Positions 30,398 through 39,732 of a DNA stretch of 64,000 bases are shown one piece after another. Position numbers and translations under genes: made by a program. The notes beneath the pieces are model-generated. The model had not been told where the DNA came from and made no database searches. It was given only the letters and a program-made list of their open reading frames with translations. The first letter of the stretch is position 1; every line of letters begins with the position of its first letter. Origin of the DNA: CAVTPD01 sp963736575 (GTDB lineage: Bacteria; Bacteroidota; Bacteroidia; Cytophagales; JAAEPT01); the NCBI GenBank assembly GCA_963736575.1, contig CAVTPD010000001.1, positions 1,116,001 through 1,180,000 on the forward strand, given 5' to 3'.

Positions 30398-31372
30398 TTA
30401 ACTGTCTGTTTTAACCTTCCATCGGGTTTCTTTCCATTCTTTTTGTTCTTCTTTCGAAAGGAACGTCCACGCAACAATGCGGGTAGATTTATTTCCGGTT
30501 CCCATGGGTATTGTTTTAACCTCTACAGCATTAGCATTTTCTAGGGATTTATAAATACCTTTCAGGTTAGATTGTTTAGAAACCAAGGTAGAAAACCAAT
30601 AACAGTTTTTAGAGAATTTTTCACTTTCTCTAATCATGTTCTGAATGAATTTTGATTCCCCACCTGGGCAAACCAATTCATTACTAACGCCTGCAAAATT
30701 AAGCGGAGCGGTTTCCGTTTTTTTACCGGAAAGGTTCTTTACTTTTCGTTTTGTTCCTTTTTGAGCTTCTTCGGTAGAAGAATGAAAAGGGGGATTGCAA
30801 ACAGAAATATCAACTTTGTCTTCTCTTCTTAAAATGCCATAAAACACATCTTTAGACATTTCTTGTAATCGGCATTCAATTTTACCGCTAAGGCTTGGAT
30901 TTGCCTCTACAATAGCCTTTGCAAACTCAATGGATTTGGGATCAATGTCCGAACCAATAAAATTCCATTGGTATTCGGTAACACCGATGATGGGATAAAT
31001 GCAATTGGCCCCAACACCTATATCTAAACACGTTATTCTGTCACCAGTAGGAACATTTCCGAAATTATGTTCGCGTAATACATCGGCCATGTAATGGATG
31101 TAATCGGCTCTTCCTGGTATTGGCGGACATAGATTTTCATCAGGGAAGTCCCAGTTTTTAATGCCGTAATAATAATCTAGTAATGCTTTGTTTAGCAATT
31201 TCACCGCCGTTGGATTTGAAAAATCAACGGATTCTACACCATATTTGTTTAGGGTTATGTAGTTGTTTAGTTCCGGAGTATTGCTTTTTAAAGCATCCAA
31301 ATCATAGCGTTCTCGGTTTTTGTTTCTAGAATGTAATCTTGTTTTTTCTGGCGAATTTTTTTCTGAAGACAT
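30398..31372 (-). CDS. rlmF: 23S rRNA (adenine(1618)-N(6))-methyltransferase RlmF
   Basis: SAM-dependent methyltransferase modifying A1618 (E. coli numbering) in 23S rRNA. The SAM motif is CLDIGVGANCIYPIIG and the catalytic motif is NPPFHSS. The substrate-binding RLHSRNKNRERYDLDAL and GRADYIHYMADVL blocks match the family. About 324 residues. A start at 31399 is open; the ATG at 31372 is preferred because it matches the start of known RlmF proteins. Confidence 0.93.
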   Translation of the reverse strand: MSSEKNSPEKTRLHSRNKNRERYDLDALKSNTPELNNYITLNKYGVESVDFSNPTAVKLLNKALLDYYYGIKNWDFPDENLCPPIPGRADYIHYMADVLREHNFGNVPTGDRITCLDIGVGANCIYPIIGVTEYQWNFIGSDIDPKSIEFAKAIVEANPSLSGKIECRLQEMSKDVFYGILRREDKVDISVCNPPFHSSTEEAQKGTKRKVKNLSGKKTETAPLNFAGVSNELVCPGGESKFIQNMIRESEKFSKNCYWFSTLVSKQSNLKGIYKSLENANAVEVKTIPMGTGNKSTRIVAWTFLSKEEQKEWKETRWKVKTDS

Positions 31373-31399
31373 GATTTGCTGCGGTTTCGATATGGCCAC

Positions 31400-31774
31400 T
31401 TTTGAACTTCCATTTCTTAAAAGATGGATTAATTCAGTTTTTAAAAATACATAAAATAAAAGGGTTTATGAGTTTGTGACAATCATAAAGAAAACCATAA
31501 ACAATACTTAGGCTACTGTTTCCATCTTCTAATGAGTAAAATATATTTCATCAACTACACTCTAACCCTGTCTTATTAAAGAAGTTTTAGTCTTTTGAGA
31601 TAAAGAATGAATTTAACGAAGTTACATACTTCTGTACACCTAGATTATTTAGAGGGGCTGGTGTTTACAAACTTATGAAGCGCTAACTATAAAAGTTGTG
31701 GTATTTGAACTCAAATTTCTTTTCAGCTTTTATTGAGAAAAATGAGTTGAAGTAATCCTATAGGAACTGAATTA
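31400..31774. other. 375-base intergenic region without a recognisable gene
   Basis: AT-rich DNA between rlmF and the aroE-like gene, which are on the same strand. I see only very short ORFs, no tRNA-like fold and no clear terminator stem. Either an rlmF promoter or a decayed gene could be here. Confidence 0.4.
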
Positions 31775-32412
31775 TTATTCAATTCCCCAAGCTTTTATGA
31801 TATCATCGTCTGTAATTAGTCTTCCTTCAGTAGAAAAGCCTTCTAATAGCAAACGGTATTGTTTTAAAAGCTGGCCATTATATATCCATTTTCCGGGCAA
31901 ATAAACTAAGTTTTGTTCTTCACAATATGCTTTTAAATGATTTGTTTTACCATCTTTTTCTGGGCATGTTGTGGCAAAATATCATACTACAACCTTTAAG
32001 TAAATCCTTAAAATTGGGGGCTTGTAAAAAATCTGGGTTTGAAGAAATAGGCGTGGCATCTATTACCAAATCGTATGAAACCTCAAAATGTTTGGGATCT
32101 TCTATTCCAAATTCTTTCTTTGTGTTACACGCTCTGGGCTTCTGCCTACCATAGTGGTTTTAATTTCAGTTCCTTGTAAACCTTTTTCCAAAGCATATTG
32201 TAAGCCAATAGCGTTAGAGTTATAAGCATATAGCTTCCCGTTGCGTATTCATTGCTAATGTTTTTTTTGCTAAGGATGTCTTGTGGGAAAGTAAAAAAGA
32301 CCAAATTAAGCCCAAGTTCTTTTAAAGTATTATTGTGTTTTTCTATAGAAGAAGCACTTCCAGAGGTAGAATACAGAAATAGGGTTTCGGGTGAAACATC
32401 TACACTAAACAT
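31775..32412 (-). CDS. shikimate dehydrogenase-like protein (several frameshifts)
   Basis: The fragments read in order as one protein of about 210 residues: MFSVDVSPETLFLYSTSGSA, then AYNSNAIGLQYALEKGL, TTMVGRSPERV, FEVSYDLVIDATPISSNPDF, and the C-terminus KAYCEEQNLVYLPGKW ... DDDIIKAWGIE. The AYNSNAIGL and DLVIDATPIS patterns resemble the AroE nucleotide-binding half. Frame changes occur near 32240, 32127 and 31955. It is short for AroE (about 245-270 residues), so it may be a divergent paralogue or a decaying gene. Moderate confidence in the family. Confidence 0.5.
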
Positions 32413-32486
32413 AAACTGGTTTTTGTATACAGGAAAGAACTAAAATAGAATAATAAGTATTTCTGATGTATGAGGAAGGGTATAGC

Positions 32487-33857
32487 TTATTCAAAAAGCA
32501 ATTTTAACACTTTCATTTTAAAGGAAGAATATGGAGCGTATTTAATACTTGGTTCAAACCAAAAAGGTTTGTCTAAAATGCTTTTGTAATGTGTGAAAGT
32601 ATCGAATCCCGATTTTCCATGATAACTGCCCATGCCACTAAAGCCAACACCCCCAAATGGAAGATTGCTATTCGTAATGTGCATTAAGCTGTCGTTTACT
32701 GCCCCGCCACCAAAAGAGATTTCGGTCAACAGTTTTTCTATTGTTTTTCGGTTTTTAGAATAGATGTAGAAAGAAAGTGGTTTAGGCCGTTCTTTTACTT
32801 TATGTATAGCTTGGTTAAGATCTGTGAAGGAAATTATAGGCAGCAAAGGGCCAAATATTTCATTTTTCATTATTTCATCCTGAAAAGAAATATTGTTCAA
32901 AATAGTAGGGCTAATAAGGCGTTTTTCTGCATGTATTTGTCCGCCAAAGTATATTTTTTGGGGATCTATTAATTCACTAAGTCGCTCAAAGTTTTTACGG
33001 TTTATGATTTGCACATAGTTTTCTTCTAAATGTGCATTTTGTGTATACTGTTTCTGGATTTCTTCTTTAAGAGCTATTAGAAGTTTTTCCTCTACCGATT
33101 TTTCCACCATAATATAATCGGGTGCAATACAAGTTTGCCCAGCATTTAAGAATTTAGCCCAAACAATACGTTTAGCGGCAACTTTCATATTAGCATCGGA
33201 TAAGACAAACGTGGGGCTTTTCCCACCTAGTTCTAAGGTAACAGGGCTTAGGTTTTTAGCCGCAGCTTGGTAAACAATTTTACCAACAGGTATGCTTCCG
33301 GTAAAGAAAATTTTATCAAACGGAAGATCTAGAAGTTCTGTTGTAAGTTCAACGCCACCCTCAGCAACATGAAAATACTTACTATGAAAGTTATTATTTA
33401 TAATTTTTGCCATTATAGCAGAGGTGTTGCTAGGCAATTCACTGGGTTTTAAAATTACTGTATTGCCAGCAGCAATTGCGCTAAGGGCGGGCATTAAGGC
33501 AAGCTGATAGGGGTAATTCCAAGCGCCAATTACTAAACACACACCCAAAGGTTCTGGAATAATGTAACTTTTAGCTGGGAAGTTGACTAAGCCAGTAGAT
33601 ACTTTTTTAGGCTTGCTAAACTTTTTGATGTGCTTAATAAAATGTTTGATCTCTTGGTACAGAAGCGATAATTCTGTTATGTAGGTTTCAAATTCGGATT
33701 TACCAAAATCTAGGTATATGGCTTTATATAAATCGGCTTCATTTTCTTTAATAACTTTAAGCAATAGTTTTAATTGCTCTATTCTGAAATCAACTAGCTT
33801 AGTTTTGTTCGAATTAAAAAAGTCTTTTTGGTCTTGGTGAATTTCCTGAATACCCAT
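32487..33857 (-). CDS. aldehyde dehydrogenase (class 3-like)
   Basis: NAD(P)+-dependent aldehyde dehydrogenase of 456 residues, oxidising aldehydes to acids. Motifs are IIPEPLGVCLVIGAWNYP, the NAD-binding FFTGSIPVG, glutamate in LELGGKSPTFV, and catalytic Cys in NAGQTCIAPDYI. The C-terminal hydrophobic end (YAPYSSFKMKVLKLLFE) matches short ALDH3-type enzymes acting on fatty aldehydes. Intact. Confidence 0.93.
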   Translation of the reverse strand: MGIQEIHQDQKDFFNSNKTKLVDFRIEQLKLLLKVIKENEADLYKAIYLDFGKSEFETYITELSLLYQEIKHFIKHIKKFSKPKKVSTGLVNFPAKSYIIPEPLGVCLVIGAWNYPYQLALMPALSAIAAGNTVILKPSELPSNTSAIMAKIINNNFHSKYFHVAEGGVELTTELLDLPFDKIFFTGSIPVGKIVYQAAAKNLSPVTLELGGKSPTFVLSDANMKVAAKRIVWAKFLNAGQTCIAPDYIMVEKSVEEKLLIALKEEIQKQYTQNAHLEENYVQIINRKNFERLSELIDPQKIYFGGQIHAEKRLISPTILNNISFQDEIMKNEIFGPLLPIISFTDLNQAIHKVKERPKPLSFYIYSKNRKTIEKLLTEISFGGGAVNDSLMHITNSNLPFGGVGFSGMGSYHGKSGFDTFTHYKSILDKPFWFEPSIKYAPYSSFKMKVLKLLFE

Positions 33858-34035
33858 ATAAAATCTCCTTTTGTTAATAATGCTTAAAAGTTAGTATAGG
33901 TTCAGATTTTAAATGATTACAATGAAAACCTATCGTTTCCATTATAAATAACAATTTAAGACTAGTAAATTATTAGTTTTATTCCGGATTATAAGGCAGG
34001 TGCGGATCTCAGCATAGAATGCAAAAAAAAGTTGT

Positions 34036-34986
34036 TTATAACGCACTTTTTATAAAATGTAAAGCCATTTTTTCAGTCCAATAAAATCTTTTCGGTAGCA
34101 ATGATTCTGTGAAACCAACATGGCCACCGTTTTCAGGAGTACATAAAAAGAAGTTTTTGGAAGTTTTTGCTAATTCTGTAGGGTAGCATTTTTCGGAAAG
34201 AAAAGAATCATTTTTTGCGTTAATCAACAAGGCCGGAATCTGGATTTTATCCAAGGTTTTTAAGGCGCTGCAAGCTGCGTAATATTCTTGAGCGGTTTTA
34301 TAACCGTGTGCTGGGGCGGTGTATAAATCGTCAAATTCTTCAAAAGAACGGGAAGCGAAGATCTTTTCTTCGTCCATTTCCATGTCAAAAGCTTTTACTC
34401 TTTCGGAGAGTTTTTTGTTCATCTTTTTTAAAAACCGACGGATGTACAATTGGTTCTCTGGCTTTTTAAATTCTTCTGCGGAAGAAGCCAAATCTATGGG
34501 CGCAGAAATCGCCACAGCTTTTTTGAGTGGGTGCGCTAATTCGGTACCTATATAGCGTAGTAAAACATTACCGCCCAAACTAAATCCAACGGCATTTATT
34601 TCAGTATAATGATCTTTTTGTTGCTGAAGGAAGAAATCCAAATCATTGTAAAAACCGCTGTGGTAAGATTGATAAACCAAATTGTCTTCACCGGAACAAC
34701 CCCGGAAGTTAATCACCGCTACTTCATAACCATGCTCAAAGAAAATGCGGGCCATGCCTTTTACATAAGCTTTTTTAGAAGACGATTCTAAACCGTGTAA
34801 AATAACCACCAGTTTAGAGCTTTGCTGTTTTAACCAGTCTACGTCAAAGAAATCGTTGTCGGGTGTTTTGTAGCGTTCTCTGGTATAATTCAGGTTTACA
34901 CTTCGGAATAAAAAAGGAAAAAGCGTTTGTGCTTTACCGCTTTTAAGCAGGTAGGGAGGTTGGTAGGTGTCTTGTAGTAAGGGCAT
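34036..34986 (-). CDS. YheT-family alpha/beta hydrolase
   Basis: 316 residues. Features are the oxyanion region VVILHGLESSSKKAYVKG, INFRGCSGEDN, nucleophile elbow GFSLGGNVLLRYIG, acid in INAKNDSFLS and histidine in NGGHVGF. This matches the EMB8/YheT esterase family of unknown physiological substrate. Intact and complete. Confidence 0.9.
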   Translation of the reverse strand: MPLLQDTYQPPYLLKSGKAQTLFPFLFRSVNLNYTRERYKTPDNDFFDVDWLKQQSSKLVVILHGLESSSKKAYVKGMARIFFEHGYEVAVINFRGCSGEDNLVYQSYHSGFYNDLDFFLQQQKDHYTEINAVGFSLGGNVLLRYIGTELAHPLKKAVAISAPIDLASSAEEFKKPENQLYIRRFLKKMNKKLSERVKAFDMEMDEEKIFASRSFEEFDDLYTAPAHGYKTAQEYYAACSALKTLDKIQIPALLINAKNDSFLSEKCYPTELAKTSKNFFLCTPENGGHVGFTESLLPKRFYWTEKMALHFIKSAL

Positions 34987-35075
34987 TTTGTGTGTTTAAC
35001 GTCAACAAGGTTCAAAATCGTGTTGACGTTTTAAGACGTTTTCAAGAAAGTTTATTAAAATACTTTCCAAAAAAG

Positions 35076-35083
35076 TAACTTTG
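35076..35083 (+). promoter_or_regulatory. -7 element for mnmA
   Basis: TAACTTTG is an exact TAnnTTTG match 29 bases before the mnmA ATG, predicting a leader of about 20 bases. Confidence 0.55.
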
Positions 35084-35111
35084 CATCGGCTTTTCAAAAT
35101 AATATTTCAAG

Positions 35112-36308
35112 ATGAAACGTGTTGTCGTAGGCTTATCGGGTGGGGTTGACTCTAGTGTTGCAGCGTATTTGTTGAAAGAACAAGGCTACGACGTGATTGG
35201 TTTGTTTATGAAAAACTGGCACGACGATTCTGTAACCATCAGTGATGAATGTCCTTGGCTGGAAGATAGTCATGACGCTATGATAGTAGCCGACAAGTTG
35301 GGAATTCCTTTCCAAACGGTGGATCTAAGTGAACAATACAAAGAACGTATTGTGGATTATATGTTTTCGGAATACGAAAAAGGAAGAACACCGAATCCGG
35401 ATGTGTTGTGCAACCGTGAAATTAAGTACGATATCTTTTTAAAAATGGCCTTAAAACTAAAAGCCGATTATGTGGCTACCGGTCATTATTGCCGAAAAGA
35501 AACCATTACCAACGAAAAAGGCGAGGAAATACACCGACTTTTAGCCGGAAAAGACCCCAACAAAGACCAAAGTTATTTCTTGTGTCAGCTGAACCAAGAA
35601 CAGTTAAAATATGCCTTGTTCCCTGTGGGCGAAATGTTAAAACCACAAGTAAGAGAAGTAGCTAAAGAACAAGATTTAATTACGGCCGAAAAGAAAGATT
35701 CACAAGGATTGTGTTTCATTGGTAAAGTGCGTTTGCCTGATTTCCTTCAGCAACAATTAAAACCTAAAACCGGTAACGTAATTGAAATTGACCAAGCCGC
35801 AGATGTTTTTAAAAAATGGCCAGACGGCCTTGAAGAAGACTATTCTAAGTCCGATTTAGAATACTTTACAGAACCGTATAATTACCAACAAGTTTCGGGT
35901 AGAAAAGCCGGTGAACATCAAGGTGCACATTATTTTACCATTGGTCAGCGTAAAGGCTTGGGTATTGGCGGAACGCCGCTTCCCTTGTTTATTATAGATA
36001 CCAATACCGATAGCAATGTAGTTTACACGGGGCAAGGGGAAGATCATCCCGGTTTGTTCCGAAAAGGGCTTTTTGTGCCCTCTATAGATGTGCATTGGGT
36101 TCGTGAAGATTTAAAACTTTCGGTTGGTGAAACGGCCGATTATAAGGTGAGAATCCGTTACCGACAAACCTTAGAAAGTGCGCGTTTATTTATGCGTGAA
36201 GAAGGTTTGTACATTATTTTTAATATTCCACAACGTAGCATGGCCCCCGGTCAGTTTGCCGTTTGGTATGCGGAAGATGAATTGGTTGGTAGTGGGGTAA
36301 TAGGGTAA
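35112..36308 (+). CDS. mnmA: tRNA-specific 2-thiouridylase MnmA
   Basis: Adds sulfur to the wobble uridine (s2U34) of tRNA Lys, Glu and Gln. 398 residues, full length. The PP-loop is [15 protein letters not shown], followed by MKNWHDD. The catalytic cysteines lie in [12 protein letters not shown] and [11 protein letters not shown], and the C-terminal beta-barrel has [10 protein letters not shown] and RYRQ. An insertion around residues 70-90 is typical for Bacteroidota MnmA. Intact. Confidence 0.96.
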   Translation: MKRVVVGLSGGVDSSVAAYLLKEQGYDVIGLFMKNWHDDSVTISDECPWLEDSHDAMIVADKLGIPFQTVDLSEQYKERIVDYMFSEYEKGRTPNPDVLCNREIKYDIFLKMALKLKADYVATGHYCRKETITNEKGEEIHRLLAGKDPNKDQSYFLCQLNQEQLKYALFPVGEMLKPQVREVAKEQDLITAEKKDSQGLCFIGKVRLPDFLQQQLKPKTGNVIEIDQAADVFKKWPDGLEEDYSKSDLEYFTEPYNYQQVSGRKAGEHQGAHYFTIGQRKGLGIGGTPLPLFIIDTNTDSNVVYTGQGEDHPGLFRKGLFVPSIDVHWVREDLKLSVGETADYKVRIRYRQTLESARLFMREEGLYIIFNIPQRSMAPGQFAVWYAEDELVGSGVIG

Positions 36309-36375
36309 ACATACATATTTGATCTAAGAATTGCTCGATTCTAAAATTATTATCTTTGTAATAAATAAAGACAAT

Positions 36376-36620
36376 ATGACTGATTTAGATATACCAATTA
36401 AAGGATTAATGAATCTAATAGATTTAACTAATCTTAGTTCTCAGTTAAAATAGTTGAAGAGATCAATTCAAAAGGAAGAATCTTCTGTAATACTCATAAA
36501 GATTCATGCAATGTGAAAGTTGAAGGTGAATACCTCAAATTTGACAAAAATTGCGATGAAGTGTATAAACAGGAATACGGTAAAGAATTTCAGGAGATTT
36601 TTCAAAGAAAAATCTTTTGA
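36376..36620 (+). CDS. small protein of unknown function (frameshifted)
   Basis: An ATG at 36376 (MTDLDIPIKGLMNLIDLTNL) runs into a stop at about 36452. The next frame continues plausibly as KIVEEINSKGRIFCNTHKDS to a TGA at 36620 and contains three Cys. If joined by one indel this is an 80-residue soluble protein. No family recognised. Confidence 0.4.
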
Positions 36621-36679
36621 CGGATTCAAATAAACTATAACTCGTGTAATTTTTTGTTAGTGGAGTAATTGAGCGAATA

Positions 36680-37966
36680 TCATTCTACAAAATTAAAAGT
36701 AGTATCTGCTTCTTGAGTCTCCGTATCAATTTCCCATTGGTACGGTTTTTCTTTTTTTACGGAATAATATTCCACATAAGTACTTAACCGATTGAGGTTA
36801 GTTTTAATTTTTTTTCCCTTTAGTTCAGGAGTATTAATTATAGTAAAGGCTGTTTTTTTTAACCATTTGTGGTGTTGGTAACGAAGGAAAACCCGTTCGC
36901 TAATAAAAAAATTAAGCACCAATGCCACCAAAGTTAAGCTTAAAAGAATTTTGTTTTTAATCAATTTCCCTATAACAAAGCTGATTAAAATGGGCAAAGT
37001 TAAAAGCATTCTGTAATGAACTATTTTTAAGCTAAATGCATAAAAGCCAATTATTGCCATACCGCTAAATACAATTAAATAAAGCGTTAATCTTTCCTTT
37101 TTATAAATCCCAAAACCAATAACAAATAGCAATATAAATGCTGAAAACCATTGTGAAATACGTTGATTACTTATACCATTCAATAAAAAACTATGTAGGT
37201 TTTCTGTTAGTATACGCAATGAAAATGTTTCTAGATTAAGTTTGTGTGGAATGCTATTTATGAGGTACAGGCTAGTATAAAATGCGATTCCACAAAATAG
37301 AATTAGTAAGTTTTGTTTATTAACCGCTGTCTTCTTGTAATGTACTAAAAGGGGCAACCAACCAAAAACTAAAAAAGCAGGATGTACCAAAACGCCAATC
37401 CAATACAACAAACTACTAAACTTTGGTGAAATAAGTTGCATAAACAATATACAAGAAAGCAGGGCATAACCTTTGGCATGTACACCAGTATTAATGACCA
37501 TTGGCAGACAAGCATAAACAAGAATAATAGCAAGAGCTTGTTGAGGGTCTTTTTTTCTTAAAAAATGGTAATACAGAACTATACTTAAACTTAAGAAAAA
37601 CACACTTACCAAACGCCAAGTGTAAATAGAATTCCAGATTAGGGTAAAAAATACAGCTATGTTAGAATATAAAATATGATTGCTGGGTAAAGCATAAAAA
37701 ACAAAAGGACTTAATACTGGTTTTTTGTAGAAATAGGAAAACAGCCAAATTTCATCTACACTAAAAGAATATAAAAAAGCAATGGCAGAATAAAGACTAA
37801 AAACTAATAGATACAGGCCCTTATACTTTTTTGAAAATGAATAGGCCGTAGTTATTAAATGCGTAAAATCATTTTTATAGAAAGCTTTTTTAAACTGAAA
37901 AAATACAGGAATGAAAAGCAAATAACTTAATGCGTTTAATAGCACGCTTTGTATATACTGTTCCAA
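36680..37966 (-). CDS. polytopic membrane protein, GT-C glycosyltransferase-like
   Basis: 428 residues with about ten to eleven helices. The first large external loop begins with the acidic pair in YSFSVDEIWLF, and HILYSNIAVFFTLI follows, resembling the D/E-containing first loop and lipid-sugar-dependent architecture of GT-C enzymes. The C-terminal soluble tail is small. The substrate is unknown. It could transfer sugars to surface glycans or proteins. Confidence 0.55.
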   Translation of the reverse strand: MEQYIQSVLLNALSYLLFIPVFFQFKKAFYKNDFTHLITTAYSFSKKYKGLYLLVFSLYSAIAFLYSFSVDEIWLFSYFYKKPVLSPFVFYALPSNHILYSNIAVFFTLIWNSIYTWRLVSVFFLSLSIVLYYHFLRKKDPQQALAIILVYACLPMVINTGVHAKGYALLSCILFMQLISPKFSSLLYWIGVLVHPAFLVFGWLPLLVHYKKTAVNKQNLLILFCGIAFYTSLYLINSIPHKLNLETFSLRILTENLHSFLLNGISNQRISQWFSAFILLFVIGFGIYKKERLTLYLIVFSGMAIIGFYAFSLKIVHYRMLLTLPILISFVIGKLIKNKILLSLTLVALVLNFFISERVFLRYQHHKWLKKTAFTIINTPELKGKKIKTNLNRLSTYVEYYSVKKEKPYQWEIDTETQEADTTFNFVE

Positions 37967-37988
37967 TAAAATAAGATAATTATAATAG

Positions 37989-38018
37989 TAAGCCGAAGTT
38001 ACATCTAACTTCGGCTTA
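37989..38018. terminator. strong hairpin between the PKD gene and the GT-C-like gene
   Basis: TAAGCCGAAGTTA-CATC-TAACTTCGGCTTA is a perfect 13-bp stem just after the minus-strand gene ending at 38027. The T-tract is weak, so it may act as an mRNA 3' stabiliser as much as a terminator. Confidence 0.75.
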
Positions 38019-38026
38019 CTAAAATA

Positions 38027-39631
38027 TTAATTCTTAAGTATTTTAATACGGGCTCTCTTGTTTTCCGTAGAAGTGATTTCTAATAAATAATAACCAGTAG
38101 GTTCAGTGATTTCAATAGTTGCCTGATTTCCAGAAAGCTGTTTTTTAACCTGAAGTTCTTGTCCGGTAAGATCGTAAAGTTTTGCTTCTTTTATAGTTGA
38201 TCCATTGCTTAGCTGTGCTGTAATATTCCCGTTAGAGGGGTTGGGGTAAACAGAAAGTGCATTTCCGAATTCATTTTCAATTAGACCAAGACCAATAACA
38301 GACGCACAATCTGAAGTATCTTTACAATTTTTGTAGGTAATCTCAACGGCATAATCACCGCTGCCTGAAGTACTATAACTAGATTCAGTTTCAGTATCTA
38401 TAATAGCATTGTTATCATTACAATTTATCCATTTGTATTCAGCTTCTTCCATGGTAGCACTCAATATAACTCCAGAAACAGAAACAGAATTATCGATTTC
38501 AGTCACTTTAATAGTTGTAACAACAGTACTGTCGCATCCCATTTTTGTTATAAGTTCAGAAGTATGCAGCGTTTTTGTTATAATATTATTTTCTGTAGTA
38601 CCGTCAGGGTATGTATAGCTTTCACCATAACATACTGAGTCTGTTATAGTAAGATTGTAGGTAGGATTTACTTTTATGGTAGTTGTAATAATGCTGTCAC
38701 AACCATTTTTAGTACTAAGGCTTGAAACGTGAACAACTTGTTTTTTAATGTTGTTTTGTTTTGTTCCGTCAGGGAAAGTGTAGTTATCACCAGAACAAAT
38801 GGTAGCCGATTTATCAATCTCAAATGCTGGGTTAATGCTTATTAAATCATCTTTAGTAAGGGTTCTAGAGCAACCATCAAGATCATTAACGGTAAGGCTA
38901 ACTGATTTTTTACCAGAAGCGGTATAGTTATGTGAAGGGCTCTGTGAAGAAGAATTTAACCCGTCACCAAAATTCCATTTCCAGCTAATTATTGGTGAAC
39001 CATATGTTGTAGCATCTGTAAAATTAAAAGAGGATGCTTCACAACCTTCGGTCTTGTTAACACTGAAATCTACATCGGGTCCAAATACTTGTACAAAGTT
39101 TTTAGAGGTTTTGGTTGAGGTACAACCATTTTTTGAGGTAACGGTAAGAGAAACATCATAAACGCCAGATTTTTCATAAATATGTGACGGTTTTTCTTCT
39201 TCAGATGTAGTGCCATCACCAAAGTTCCATAGCCATGATTCATCTTGTGAAGAGTTGTTAGTGAAATTAACACTTAACGGAGCACAACCAAATTTTGGTG
39301 TAGCATCAAAATTTGCTACCGGCGCATATATGATGATTTTTTTTGTAATAGTGGAACTACAGCCCGTCATGGTATCAAGCACAAATAATATAACTGTAAA
39401 TTCTCCAGCCGATGTATAACTATGAATAGGGTTTTTAGACTTTGATGTAGATCCATCACCAAAATTCCAACTCCATGTATCTGGTATTGTAGATTTATCT
39501 GTAAAAAACACAGCATATGGAACACCGCAACCATCTGTAGAACTAATCTCAAAATCAGCTTTTATAAGGCATTGGCTGTAACCACTTACACTTATGAAAC
39601 ATAATACGAAGAGAAAAAGGAGGTTTTTCAT
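38027..39631 (-). CDS. PKD-domain secreted protein with T9SS type A C-terminal domain
   Basis: 534 residues. A signal peptide (LLFLFVLCFISVSGYSQC) is followed by three PKD domains with the repeated WNFGDG motif (about residues 25-100, 105-180, 190-270). Two further beta repeats with ICSGDNYTFPDGT and VCYGESYTYPDGT follow, and then the sorting domain LSVYPNPSNGNITAQLS ending in RIKILKN. The type IX system would export and anchor it. Probably an adhesin. Confidence 0.9.
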   Translation of the reverse strand: MKNLLFLFVLCFISVSGYSQCLIKADFEISSTDGCGVPYAVFFTDKSTIPDTWSWNFGDGSTSKSKNPIHSYTSAGEFTVILFVLDTMTGCSSTITKKIIIYAPVANFDATPKFGCAPLSVNFTNNSSQDESWLWNFGDGTTSEEEKPSHIYEKSGVYDVSLTVTSKNGCTSTKTSKNFVQVFGPDVDFSVNKTEGCEASSFNFTDATTYGSPIISWKWNFGDGLNSSSQSPSHNYTASGKKSVSLTVNDLDGCSRTLTKDDLISINPAFEIDKSATICSGDNYTFPDGTKQNNIKKQVVHVSSLSTKNGCDSIITTTIKVNPTYNLTITDSVCYGESYTYPDGTTENNIITKTLHTSELITKMGCDSTVVTTIKVTEIDNSVSVSGVILSATMEEAEYKWINCNDNNAIIDTETESSYSTSGSGDYAVEITYKNCKDTSDCASVIGLGLIENEFGNALSVYPNPSNGNITAQLSNGSTIKEAKLYDLTGQELQVKKQLSGNQATIEITEPTGYYLLEITSTENKRARIKILKN

Positions 39632-39732
39632 TAGTTTTTTTTGTTGTTTAAAAAACTAAACATAGTTAGCATATGCTTAAAAGACAAGCAATAACCTTAT
39701 TACATGGAGATGCCCTTGTTTTTGGTGATTAA

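Noticed and set aside
39070..39552. Short ORFs in other frames of the PKD gene
   Set aside because: They are shadows created by the repeated WNFGDG-encoding units.
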